This document shows, one piece after another, positions 43,490-54,277 of a stretch of DNA of 64,000 bases (the stretch's first letter is position 1; the number at the start of each line of letters is the position of its first letter). Position numbers and translations under genes: made by a program. The notes beneath the pieces were generated by a model. The model was not told the origin of the DNA. It did not search any database and saw only the letters and a program-made list of their open reading frames with translations. This DNA is from Skeletonema tropicum (lineage: Eukaryota > Bacillariophyta > Thalassiosirophyceae > Thalassiosirales > Thalassiosiraceae): positions 3,100,001 through 3,164,000 of the forward strand of contig CM074127.1 in assembly GCA_037178625.1 (NCBI GenBank), read 5' to 3'.

Positions 43490-46400
43490 TTATTGCCGTC
43501 TTCTCCTTAGCAACTCAGGTCCTAATATCATCAAAATTGCACCTACACGTCGATCGCCATCTGACATAGACCCTTCGACGCTCTCTCTTTGCTGGTACGC
43601 ATCGCAACACGCCATTGTTGTCATCCATGCGCTTGCTTCTCCATCGTCAACTGAACCATCAAGCTTTATCATTGCCCCAACGTACTGGTGCGCGTCCATC
43701 CTTTTGAAGTGATGAGGAGATGTGAGTAGGGTAGGTGCAAAAGAGAAAAGGAAGTGAAATAGCGTCGATGGACGAACATCTTTCACCCATGTCTCCCTGA
43801 GTAATGCCTTCGCTACTTCCGCGGGTGATAGAGTCTTGTCATCTAACATATTCCAAAACAAAAGTTGTCGCATAGCACGAAGTTCAGAATATGGCTTCCC
43901 GCCCGCGATTTGACTGAGAGACAGTGAAGTCCCCCCTTTGAAGACGAGTTGTTCCAAGGAGAGTTCGAAATCTGCAAGATCCTGTGTCAAGCGGAGTCGG
44001 CTGGTCTCTCCCAAAGGTCGAATCATAGCCGCATTTGATACAAATGAGTAGATTGAAAAGGTAGCAACTGTCGATGCCACAATACTAGCGTATTCATTTG
44101 GAAGTGGCGAAAGATATGCACTGGCAATATTATCGAATAGATCCACGAGATGAATCTGCACGAACGAGCTTGCCTGAGAGTCGTCATCCCTTGAATCCTG
44201 AAGGTAAGCACCCAAACGATGCATTTTAGACATGACAGTCGCTACTTGAGAATTCAATACTCGAGTTAGAGGCGTTAAAATGGTGTCTTTCACGAGACTC
44301 TCAATTTCTTGTAATGCTGGTAGGAGTGCAACTCGACAAGAATGTGATGCTTCTTCATGTTGCGGTGACTGAGAGGGGCGGTAGGGATTCACATATGTGT
44401 TCTCTGGAGCATTTCTCACGAAAGAGGCAAGGGAGCTCTACAAGGACAAATAAGTTAGGTTTGGACAGATGGCAGATAAAAGCATGGATACTTATCGTAA
44501 ATAATGACACTCACCATGACACTAGCAACTTTCAGATTGTGAGCCATCGCCTCAGTTTCAGATTTTTCATTTTCATCGATTTCGCTGATGGCACGTTTGG
44601 CTGAAACACAGAATTCGTGCACCATACTGACAATAGGATCACTAATCATTGTCGCCATACTAAAGTCTCCTCCGCCCTGTCTAGGATCAGCTAGAGAAAG
44701 TTCCTCTCGGATATTTGAATCGATCTTTGCAATATCAAACCTCGATGGTAATGTTGGAAGAACTGGAATGGCAACACCGTTTTCGTCAACCGATACAGCT
44801 TCTTGGAACATGAATTCCAACGGTGTAAAGAGTCTCTTTTTGCATTGGTCCAAGAAGGAAGTTCGAAGCGGAGAAAGTCCCATCGATTCTCCGTCAGAAA
44901 CCTTTTCACCTTGTAAAGTGACCCATTCTTGCGATGAAAATACAGCTAATGCTGAAGAAGATGGTAAATGCGACACATCAGCTGCCGGTCGAGAGCCATC
45001 CGCATCGAGTGCAGCATCATTATATGTTGAACTCGGATGAGTCCAGGCATCGGCGCTTGCACCGAGGAATCCTCCCCCTGCTGCTTCATCTGCCCTACCG
45101 AATGGATCATCAAGAGAACCCATTGCTACCGATCCACCAAGGAAGACAGAATCTTCAAGGACTGCGGATCCTCCCATCACACCTGTTGGATTCCAACCCG
45201 AACCCATAGATGATAGACCGTTTGTATCATCGGAGGAAGCTGACCCCATTTGCATCACATCGTGGAGTTCTGTAACCATTTCCAGTGAAGCAGAACGAAC
45301 TGCTGGGTATAATGAGGCAACATCACTTTCTAAGCTCCCTCCGTCATATTTTAGTAATCTTTGCAATCTTCCTGCAAGTCCGAGACACAGTTGTACCCAA
45401 AATAAAGAGAACAATGAGAAATCTTGAATATTCAATTTGTCTGTCACGTTTTCAATATCCTTGTTTTCGTTTTGAGTTTGCAGCAACGCCTCTTCAGCAC
45501 CTGCAAAATCCTTAGGTATTGTACTTTCTGCCACAACCTCCAGGAAATTCTTTCTTGTAACAGGGTCATTCCTGGCAGCCAGCACGCGATGCAAATTCCA
45601 AACGCGAGAAGAAGCGTCAGAAACATCAGTTGCCCATTTCGAGGCTGCGGCAGTTCGCTTTTCACGCAGCTTGCGAATGTACAATCTTTCAAAGATGGCA
45701 TCCAATTGCTTTTTGCGTTGTCGCGAGTCTTTTGCTTTGAAGTCGTCCTTTCCTTCTTTGGATTTAGCAACTTCCACTTCAGCAAGTGCCATCGCCTCAG
45801 ACTGCGCCGACTCTTTCATCCTTTTCACTGCAGTAGGATGAAAGAGATGAGAAGAAGCTTTCTCGGCAGTGGCAAGTGCAGAGGATAAAGCTCCCCATGA
45901 CGCGTCAGGTAATTCGCCCAAATGGAAATAGACCTGAAGAGTTGCTCCTAGACGGGATAGAGATGAAACTGTGGCAGAAGTAGATTGGCTTTGTAATTCG
46001 TTCATCAATCCTGCTGCTGCTTGCCTGACTGATTTTGCAACTGTCTCTGCTCCTGGACGTAGCTTTTCGACAACATTGATTGAATCCTCTTGATTGGCAG
46101 GAGATAATGATGGGTGAGACAACAGATCTTCCATAACTGCTACACTCGCCGCCGCTCTAGTCAAGTCTCTCAAATCAATTACTCCCCCCTGACTTATAGA
46201 TTCCAAATCCAACCCACTCCCCAGCTTTCGTGCTTCGAATTGTAATCTCAATATCATTTTTAGAGTCGCACTCAGTTCTAGCACTCTAGAAAGGCGTGTT
46301 GTAGCCGATTCCATTCGGGTGACACCTCTTTGGAGAGCAGTTTCTACCCGGTGTGCAACTGTACTAAGAACTTGAGATTGACGTTCCAGTCTGTCAGCTT

Positions 46401-46866
46401 TATCACGTGTAGCAGTCAGCGTCGCCACATCACTATTATTATTCCTTGATGGTATTTCTGAAGATTCACTTAACTCAAACCCATGCAAACGAAGCAATGG
46501 TCCAGCCACTTTCTCTGGAGAATCACGCGACACACGTTGTGCCAGACTTTCCACCAAGGCAAGCTTACGATCAACCTCAGCTAAAGCCTCTGTGGCACGC
46601 TGACGATATTCCCCTGAAGATGACATCCACCCACCGTTATTAGATGGGGCAGAGCTTCCATCGTCATGGAGGAGGGATGCCGCATAGGCGTAAGCAGCAT
46701 CGTCCGGATTATCTTCATGATTACCATCTCCTGAAGCATCAGATGATACAGAACCTCCATTGTATAAATTCAGACCATGCTGAAGAAGCAGTGGGTCCTC
46801 CTGCAAGAGGAGGGCTAGTGCATCAGCGGCACCAGTGCCTGTGGTACTGGCTGCTGCGGACGCCAT
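43490..46866 (-). CDS. COG5: Conserved oligomeric Golgi complex subunit 5 (COG5)
   Basis: Exon 1 (46866-44515) and exon 2 (44437-43490) join via a 77-bp intron (ATG/GTGAGT to CTTGTAG), giving about 1099 residues from MASAAASTTGTG. An in-frame ATG lies further upstream at 47004, but the sequence after it is not protein-like. The N-terminal coiled-coil part (VETALQRGVTRMESATTRLS, LKMILRLQFEARKL) fits COG5. The C-terminal block IRPLGETSRLRLTQDLADFE, followed by SELRAMRQLLFW and STLFHFLFSFAP, matches the characteristic COG5 end (LRPLGE..KMRLA.DFAQ.E in animals). COG is an eight-subunit tether for retrograde vesicles at the Golgi. COG7 was considered and set aside because of this C-terminal match. 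Confidence 0.88.
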
Positions 46867-47226
46867 TGTCACTAATAAAATGACTGAGAAATCTTGGATT
46901 TTGCCGCACCATATTAGAGATGGGCCTCCACGGTAATAGAGACTGCTGCAACAGATCCCCTCTGTAACTCTATTGTAACAGTCTGTAACGTATTCTGCTT
47001 CCACTCTACATCATAATATAAAAGTATCTGCGAGGCACTTGGCTGACCACATATTGTGCTTTCTTTACGTCCAACCGCGTTCCTTATAACAATATGGTCA
47101 ATATCACAGTGAGTATTGTTTAATGAATCAAAACATTATTTTCTACAGAAAGAGAAGCTGACAAGCACATAAAAGCCCTTTTAAATCACAGAACAGAATG
47201 GCGTCTTCCTCCTTAATATGTCGACT
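46867..47226. other. Short intergenic region upstream of COG5
   Basis: This 360-bp gap lies between the COG5 start and the 3' end of the next minus-strand gene. No gene or structured RNA is evident; it should hold the COG5 promoter and 5' UTR. Confidence 0.35.
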
Positions 47227-48181
47227 TTATACTCCAACTAGGCGGGCACCAAGGTTGACTCTATCCTCCAAAGTAATGACCTTTGGTGGAGCTGGTGTTG
47301 CAGGAGCAGGAGGTGAACTTCCACCGGCTCTCTGTACTTCCTTATCACCCCAACGTGACTTTCCAGCAGCAGCTGCTGCAACAACACGTGCATTCCTTAG
47401 ATCAAAAAGAGACGAGTCGTCAACTGCTGAGGATGAAGCAACTACTACAGGTTGGCTTTTGACGCTTTCAGCAGCTTTCTTCACCTCCAAACTTCCCCAG
47501 CGTGATTTCCCAGCCTCTCCTGCCGCAGCAACTTTAAGATTTCTCTTTTCGAAAAGCGAAAGCTCCACTGCAGCTTCAGGGGCAGCATCAGATGCAGGAA
47601 GGGCCGCACCAGATGCTGCCAAAAGCTGTTCTAAACGTTCCTGAAACTTTTTCTCTGCCTTCAACTCCGCTTCTTTCACCGCCATGAGTTTCTGATTTTG
47701 TGCATTCACAATGTATTCGCTCATAAATTGTTGATAACTTGCCAATTTTGCCTCTAAATCGCTCGCGGGCACGAGAGACACAGGTTCTGCAGGTGCCGCA
47801 GCCGGGAGAGCAGGGTTTGATTTGAGTTGTTCAATTTCAGCTTTAAGTGCCTGATGGATCAGTATTTTTGCAATTGCATATCGGTTTCATGTGAGATGAC
47901 GATGAATTCAATGAAAGTATATAGGATGAGTAGGCCACAAAAACATAGATAGTACAGATTAAACTTACAGCAATTTCCGAATTCTTCTTATCCTCTACTT
48001 CCTTGACGGCACGGAGCTTCTCTTCATGGCTCTTGGCCATGTAGTCGCTCAATGCCTGAGCATCATCTACCATACAAAGTCCGCCGATGGCCCTGTTGGT
48101 GCTTCCTGTTGATGGAGCGAATGCATTTGCTTCTTGAGCCGCAAGCAAGGCGGTTAGGAAAAGCAGAGTCTTATTGGTCAT
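47227..48181 (-). CDS. Plastid-targeted protein with two KSRWG repeats, function unknown
   Basis: Exon 1 (48181-47969) and exon 2 (47850-47227), with a 118-bp intron (GTAAGT donor, CATCAG acceptor), encode 278 residues. The N-terminus MTNKTLLFLTALLAAQEANA is a signal peptide, followed directly by FAPSTGSTNRA. The A-FAP junction is the diagnostic bipartite signal for import into the complex plastid of diatoms. The mature part is charged and helical. It contains a diverged repeat: LFEKRNLKVAAAGEAGKSRW and LFDLRNARVVAAAAAGKSRW, each continuing G..EV..A. The C-terminus is Pro/Ala-rich, then DRVNLGARLVGV. I do not recognise the family. Promoter space toward the divergent MRD1/RBM19 gene is about 400 bp. 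Confidence 0.82.
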
Positions 48182-48585
48182 TGTGATTATTATCTTGAAC
48201 AGCGAGTATGTAGTTTGCGCTTGAGTGGTATTGTGGCTCCTATCATACACAAGGCCAATGGCAATGGCAATTGCAAATTGCAACGATATCTTCATCGCAT
48301 CATCTTCTCGTCTTCCTCGCCTCGGCTCGCTCGGTGTCGTCGGAGGACGGCGGTTTATCATTTTTGGCTCATAACCTGAAGATTATGCGGGCCGGAACGG
48401 AAACCAACCAATCCCAAGCGGTGGTAGCTTTTGCTCTTGTTCTTCACAAGCACTATCACTTTGACTTTGACATTGTTGCTATTGCACGTAAGCGACTGGC
48501 GGTAGATAATTCAATCCATTGCACTTGAGCACTAAAGGTGAAAGCAGGGCTCTATACTACTTCTAACTATTCATCCACCAACAAT
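48182..48585. promoter_or_regulatory. Divergent promoter between the plastid-protein and MRD1/RBM19 genes
   Basis: This 404-bp region lies between two divergent starts. Coding frames in it are short and not protein-like. I saw no specific binding site. Confidence 0.3.
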
Positions 48586-51131
48586 ATGGGTGAGGAGAAC
48601 ACATCAACACGTATCTGCATCAAGAACGTCCCTCCATCCTTCGACGAGGCTAAACTCAAATCCTACCTTCAATCCGGCCAGCCATCTCTAAAGCTTACCG
48701 ATTGCAAACTTCTCAAAACAAAGGATGGGCGATCACGAAAAATAGCCTTTGTGGGCTACCAAACACATGATATGGCTCAAACAGCGGTATATTATTTCGA
48801 TAGGAGTTTTGCACTAACAAGTCGTCTCGGTGTAAGCTTTGCATTTTCAAAGAAGGATGGCAACAGCGACTATCGGCCCTGGAGTAAACATAGCGTTGGA
48901 AGCTCAAGGAATCAAAAAGAAAAGGAGCGAGAGCAGCAACTGCGGGATGGAAAGACCGAATCATTCAGCAATCAAGCCACAGAGGAAGATCAACAGAGTG
49001 CAGATGAGCCAGAACACATTCGTCGAAAACGAGAAGAATTTCTATCTGCTATGGGTGTAACATCTTCGAAGAACAAAAATGACAAATCTACAGTGTCCAA
49101 GTCTAAGTTCTGGGCGAATGATGATGCTGCACCTAGTACGGAGCATGCCGATGTTGCAATGCAGCCAGAACAACAAATAAGAAACGATGAAAATGGTGCG
49201 GCAAACAATGACAGCGATGATGAGAGCAGTAGCAGCAGCAGCTCAGAGTCCGAAGAAGAAGAAGAAGTTATGAAAGGAGAAGAGGCAAAACCAAAGTCTG
49301 ACTTGGACTTCTTGCGATCGAAACAAGTTAAAGGAGACATCCTTTCAGATGATGATAGTGATGATGATGATGATTCAAGTGATGAGAGCAGCAGTGATAG
49401 TGAATCTAGCGATGATTCAGTAGATGATGATACAAACAAAGAGGTTACAAATGTCGGTGCAAATGAGAAAATGCAAACACAAGAAGATGTACCAGGATTC
49501 AAGCCTCACAGCTTCCACCACTGAAAGACAAGAGGTAGTAGGTGATAGATTATTTGTACGGAATTTACCATTCACCACAACAGAAGAAGAGCTTATGGAA
49601 GTATTTTCCCAGGTTGGCGTTGTCTTATCAGGCCCACATTCCAGTTGATGATACGAAGAAAAATAAAGGTTATGGCTTCGTAACATTTCAGAACAAGCGC
49701 GATGCCAAGGTGGCTATGGAGAGAATGGACGGCGAAGATTTTCAAGGACGACTTATTCATATCCTTCCTGCAAAAGCATCCACTAATCAAGGTGAAAGTG
49801 GCAACATGAATGCATCATATAAGGACCAAAAGGCCCTTGCTCGTCAAAAGGAGGCAGAAAGCAATACCAAAAGCTGGCAATCAAGTATCCTTCGAGGCGA
49901 TGCAGTTGTAGATAATCTGTCAGATCGCTTGAATATGTCCAAGGGAGAAGTTCTGGATGTTAAAGATGGAATGAGTTCGGGCAATGCAGCTGTGAGACTG
50001 GCACTCGGAGAAACTCACATCATCTCAGAAAACAGAGAGTTTTTCCTCAAGCATGGTGTAGATGTGACTCTGACTGAAAAGGATAGCGTCAAGCGTAGCA
50101 AATCTACCATTCTCGTCAAGAATCTTCCATTTGATACATCACTAGAAGATTTGACAAAAGTGTTTCACGCAATTGGAGGGGACCACCCTTCGCAAATATT
50201 GCTCCCGCCTTCGAAAACAGCCGCGCTGGTCGAATATGGACACGCTAACGATGCACGTCGTGCATTTCGCAGATTGGCTTACAAAAAGTTCAAGCACATT
50301 CCACTTTATCTAGAATGGGCACCACTGAGTGATGAAGCGAGAGAGCAAAATCAAGCAACACCGGCAGCTGATGGTCATGTTGTCAAAGATGTGGTGGATA
50401 AGGACTTGAAATCTAATGCTCTTTCCACCAACGAGGCAGCGGACGAATCAGTATCTCAGTCAATATACATAAAGAATCTCAACTTTCAAACAAACGAGGA
50501 CCAATTAAAGAGTGCGTTTACAAAAGCTGGGTTTAAACCTCGTAATGTCAGGATTCCTACGAAAGCTGCTCCACTGAAAAAGAGTGGTGCATCTGGCGAA
50601 CCTCTATCTATGGGCTATGGATTCGTGGAATTTGGCTCGGAGGAAGATGCACTAAATGCCATGAAGTCATTACAAGGAAAGTTGATAGATGGACACGCTG
50701 TGAGTATACAGCTCTCGGCAAAGAATCTTTCTTCCAAGGCAAACGCATCAGCAGAGAGCAAGTCTTCATCCAAAAACACAAAAATCATGGTCCGCAACGT
50801 GCCGTTCGAAGCAACACGATCCGAACTTCTCAAACTATTTGGTGCGTTTGGCCAGCTCAAAAAGGTTCGCCTCCCAAAGAAGATCGATGGAACACATCGA
50901 GGGTTTGCCTTTTGTGAATTCTTGACAAACAAAGAAGCCAAGAATGCAATGGCAACGCTATCGGGGACGCATTTGTATGGCAGGCATTTAGTTTTGGAAT
51001 GGGCAACGCCAGATGGTGATGACAAAATGAATGTTAACGAGGCTAGGGAGAAGGCAAAGAGAGATGCAATGAAAGCTGGACTGGGTGGAAGTGGCGCTGA
51101 TAAAAAGAAGGGTAGGCATACGAAGTTTTGA
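48586..51131 (+). CDS. MRD1: Pre-rRNA processing factor MRD1/RBM19 (five RRMs) with at least one +1 frame change
   Basis: From ATG 48586 (MGEENTSTRICIKNVPPSF) the sequence encodes five RRMs at about 48610-48840, 49535-49770, 50100-50330, 50455-50725 and 50780-51010. The last is TKIMVRNVPF...THRGFAFCEFL. Five RRMs with acidic linkers is the layout of yeast Mrd1, which organises the early 90S pre-ribosome in the nucleolus. Two frame changes are needed. The first, at or before TGA 49522-49524 (FHH / ERQEVVGDRLF), lies in a poorly conserved linker; a short 52-nt intron (about 49444-49495) could explain it instead. The second is inside RRM2, where FSQVGVVL continues as QAHIPVDDTKKNKGYGF only if one T near 49628 is skipped. 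That part is conserved and cannot be an intron. With both +1 steps the product is 847 residues. Confidence 0.87.
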
Positions 51132-51197
51132 GATGATGAAAGGACAGTTTACTCCATAAAACGTAGTCTCATTAGATTAAAGCGTCTCTTTCATGAA

Positions 51198-52487
51198 CTA
51201 ACTGATGTTGCGTTGCTGCTGCGCTGCTCGTCGCTTTGCCAAGCCGTAACTTTCTCGCGTCGTGTTGAAAATTGTCAAATCATCAATCGAACTCAACGGT
51301 GGATCAAACTCTGAACCTCCCTCTCTATTGCCCCTGCCTGAAAATCCGTTGCAATCCACTAATCCTTTCTTTGGTTCAGTTCCGATTCCAAATGAATCAT
51401 GAAGAACTTCGCATAAATAAGGTTGGCTGCCAGAGACAGCTTGCTGACGCCCTCTCGTGGATATATTAGAATGATAGTTGTGTGTATTTGGTGGAGATTT
51501 CATCTGTAATGATGAAGTGGCTTCAGAAGAGCTGTTACTAGCAGCCTTCGTTTCGCCAGGGGTTTGGGACTCCGCTATTATCTCGGATGGTTGCCCTGTC
51601 GCTACTCCAGCCTTAATATTTCTCATCTGCTGCTGCTGTTGATGCCATCTTCTCCTTTGCCCAGCGGTCAATCGACCAGAAGTACTCATTGCAGTAGATG
51701 TCATGGTCAGTGCCGACATTTTTGACGTTGTAGAGAGTACGCTTTCGTCATCCCCCCCTGGAGTGTTATGGCTGTAACCCAACCTGGCATTACTTATTCC
51801 AGTAGAATTCATAGATGTACTACTAGACGCCAATGCCAATGAATCAAGAATTGCTCCATATTCCCTTTCTTCCATACAATTTCCAGATGCGCTGCCATTG
51901 AGTGCACCCAACAGCAGTGGCACATGACGTTGTGTATCTGTTGCTTTAATTGATCTACCCAAATTCACGCCGACAGATGCCAAATCCAACCAAAGATCTG
52001 ATGGCACCGCCTCTCCATCGTCAGTGTTTGCATCACGAATAAGGGCTTGCTTCACAGCTTCATTCGCGGCTTTGCGAGTAGCATCACTTGCCGAAAAAGA
52101 TGATGATGATGATGCAGTCTTTTGAGTGGAAAGATCTCCCTTGACCTCCTCAATTTCCATTTGAATGCCCTGCAATGCTTCTTCATATGTCCCTGGCGAA
52201 AATACCGTACATATCTTATCATCTACACAATAATCTTCTTCTCCCTTACTGTCACTGTTTGAGTTTGACTCCTCCACAAGATCATTCAATTGACTAATCC
52301 ACTCACGACATCGCTGAGCTCGCTTCTCGAGCAGACGAACTCGACGATGCTGCTGCTCAGTTGTTTGGATGAGAGAGTCCATCGCCGCGTCGAACGAGGT
52401 AGCCGCCGCATGGAGAGATGAGAGGGCGGCGTGCGTGGAATGGATGCGATCGTAGTCGTCGGCTGGGAGTGGAATGGGAGTGAGCAT
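51198..52487 (-). CDS. WASH-like protein (WAHD1 region only, no VCA domain)
   Basis: A single 429-residue frame starts at ATG 52487 (MLTPIPLPADDYDRI). The N-terminal helix (SLIQTTEQQHRRVRLLEKRA) and ICTVFSPGTYEE resemble the start of WASH1. The C-terminus PPLSSIDDLTIFNTTRESYG resembles the end of the WASH homology domain (SSVSSLLLFNTTENLY in animals). Between them is a long Ser/Thr-rich insertion. WASH proteins normally continue with a Pro-rich part and a C-terminal VCA segment that activates Arp2/3 on endosomes. Here the frame stops at once and only 66 bp separate it from the convergent MRD1 stop, so no VCA exon fits. The family call rests on two short matches and is moderate. Confidence 0.6.
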   Translation of the reverse strand: MLTPIPLPADDYDRIHSTHAALSSLHAAATSFDAAMDSLIQTTEQQHRRVRLLEKRAQRCREWISQLNDLVEESNSNSDSKGEEDYCVDDKICTVFSPGTYEEALQGIQMEIEEVKGDLSTQKTASSSSSFSASDATRKAANEAVKQALIRDANTDDGEAVPSDLWLDLASVGVNLGRSIKATDTQRHVPLLLGALNGSASGNCMEEREYGAILDSLALASSSTSMNSTGISNARLGYSHNTPGGDDESVLSTTSKMSALTMTSTAMSTSGRLTAGQRRRWHQQQQQMRNIKAGVATGQPSEIIAESQTPGETKAASNSSSEATSSLQMKSPPNTHNYHSNISTRGRQQAVSGSQPYLCEVLHDSFGIGTEPKKGLVDCNGFSGRGNREGGSEFDPPLSSIDDLTIFNTTRESYGLAKRRAAQQQRNIS

Positions 52488-53069
52488 CTGGATGAGTATC
52501 TTTGATTATTGGTTCTGCCGTATGGTATAGATGAAGACTCCAATCTTAGTGTTATTGGTAGGGCGCTAGGGCAGTTACAGTTTTTCAGATTTTTTGATGC
52601 CACCATTTTTACTTGAACTATCTTGAACCAACTTCCAATTGAGATGGAGCAACTCTTTCTTAGTACACCTCACGCACTCTCTCTCTCTCTTCTCCCTCTT
52701 TTCAGTTCGTCACGGGTCCGCACCAGTGACTGACCCGTGACAGACCCGTGACTGACCCGTGACAGACCCGTGACAGACCCGTGACAGACCCGTGACTGAA
52801 CTCTCGTTGATCTTCGCGTGAAAACCCGTCACGGGTCCGGACCCGTGACTGACCCGTGACTGACCCGTGACTGACCCGTGACAGCAGGCGTGACGAACTC
52901 ACGGCTCAACAGCTTCCAACTAAAAAGGGTGTAGAAAGAGCGGCAACACTATTTCATCGCTCTCCAAACCAGAGCACCGCACATCATCAATTCAAATCAA
53001 CCAACGGCTACAAACATTGGGTGGCTAAACCTATTGAGGAGACCTTGCATCACAATAGAATAAAATAGC
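52488..53069. promoter_or_regulatory. Divergent promoter (WASH-like / SLC25) carrying a repeat-palindrome array
   Basis: This 582-bp gap between two divergent starts contains the GC-rich repeat cluster at 52709-52884 described separately, preceded by a CT-rich run at about 52676-52700. The flanks have no coding frame. Placement in the middle of a bidirectional promoter suggests regulation, which is inferred. Confidence 0.4.
52709..52884. repeat. 11-bp tandem repeats (ACCCGTGACTG/ACCCGTGACAG) headed by GTCACGGGT palindromes
   Basis: There are two half-arrays, at 52709-52798 and 52828-52884. Each begins with a 22-bp dyad made of GTCACGGGTCC facing its reverse complement. The second dyad (52828-52849) is perfect and the first (52709-52730) has two mismatches. 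Each is followed by direct repeats of TGACCCGTGAC, seven or so in the first and four in the second. GTGAC/GTCAC half-sites therefore occur more than a dozen times within 180 bp. Confidence 0.9.
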
Positions 53070-54176
53070 ATGGGTCGACAGTCACCGGAGCCTCTGGTGA
53101 GGCGGTTCACTCGTAGGAATACAAACCAGCAGGACGGAACAGCGACAGCAAGCAGCCAACAATTTCAAACATCAGCCTCACTATCGCCTTCTGAACGCAA
53201 AAAGCCAGAGTCACGTGCCATCGAGGCACTGAAACAACTATTTTGTGGAGGAGCAGCGGGATCGGTGGCTAAAACCGTCACAGCTCCACTGAGTCGCTTA
53301 ACAATCCTCTATCAGGTGCACCCCATGGTAACTACAAAAGAACATAGACCAAAATTCAGCATGACAATTCGGGGAGGGATTCAAAAAATTGTGGAAAGAG
53401 GAGGCGTACTAAGTTTGTGGAAGGGGAATGGAACATCCGTGCTTCATCGCTTCCCATTCTCAGCTATCAATTTTTATGTCTACGAAGGTGTCATGGATCT
53501 TTTAAATGGTCCACAAAGATTATCAGATGAGGATGAAGATGATATATCGAATGATAAAGAAGTTTCCACCTTTTCGAGACTCATTGCGGGTGCGGCTGCT
53601 GGAACGACGGCATGTGTCGCATGTTATCCGTTAGATTTGGTCCGAACAAGACTGACAACTCAGTTGGAGCATAAGGAAAGCTATAGAGGCATTACGGATG
53701 CGTTTGTGAAAATCGTCAACAATGAGGGATTCGTCGGGCTGTATGCCGGCCTTGCACCGACATTAATGGTGGCAGTTCCCAACTTTTCAATATCATGGAT
53801 GGTCTACGGCTCATTGAAGGAATATGCATTAGAAGATGAATTATTCTACAATCTGAGAAAAGTAGATGCAGAAACTGGAGAAGAGAAGTTGGGATTTCAA
53901 TTGACTCTCATGTGTGGGGCAGCCAGTGGAATCACATCCACATTTGTGACTTTTCCATTTGATACAGTAAGGAGAAGGATGCAAATCCAGGGTCAGCATT
54001 TTGCCCCAGAAGATAGAATTACTGCTTCGCAGATGATTCGATCCCTGTTAAAGAAAGATGGAATCAAAGGCTTTTACAGAGGAATCACTCCCGAGGTAAT
54101 GAAGGTCATACCAATGGTTGGTACAATGTTTACTGTTTACGAATTTCTGAAAGATAAACTACTGACAACCAATTAA
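53070..54176 (+). CDS. Mitochondrial carrier family (SLC25) protein
   Basis: A single 368-residue frame starts at ATG 53070 (MGRQSPEPLVRRF). After a ~55-residue basic, Ser/Thr-rich N-terminus come three tandem carrier repeats. Their signature motifs are APLSRLTILYQ, YPLDLVRTRLTTQ and FPFDTVRRRMQIQG, each followed by a GF.GLY or GFYRG-type motif. Six membrane helices are expected, in the mitochondrial inner membrane. The first motif, PLSRLTIL in place of PLDR, resembles plant carriers and the CoA/adenine-nucleotide-type branch (SLC25A16/A42). The substrate cannot be settled by reading alone. Confidence 0.9.
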   Translation: MGRQSPEPLVRRFTRRNTNQQDGTATASSQQFQTSASLSPSERKKPESRAIEALKQLFCGGAAGSVAKTVTAPLSRLTILYQVHPMVTTKEHRPKFSMTIRGGIQKIVERGGVLSLWKGNGTSVLHRFPFSAINFYVYEGVMDLLNGPQRLSDEDEDDISNDKEVSTFSRLIAGAAAGTTACVACYPLDLVRTRLTTQLEHKESYRGITDAFVKIVNNEGFVGLYAGLAPTLMVAVPNFSISWMVYGSLKEYALEDELFYNLRKVDAETGEEKLGFQLTLMCGAASGITSTFVTFPFDTVRRRMQIQGQHFAPEDRITASQMIRSLLKKDGIKGFYRGITPEVMKVIPMVGTMFTVYEFLKDKLLTTN

Positions 54177-54277
54177 ATTATTCAAAATAACACATCTCAT
54201 ATCCTATGTATCTATAATGTGGCATTTATTACGTTAAAGTCTAAGCTCTCTGGTCTCTTCCAGTAAGCGAGCAAAAG

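Noticed and set aside
43490..46866. COG7 as the identity of the Golgi-complex gene
   Set aside because: The C-terminal block RPLGE..RLRLTQDLADFE and RAMRQLLFW match COG5 in order and spacing, and not the COG7 ending.
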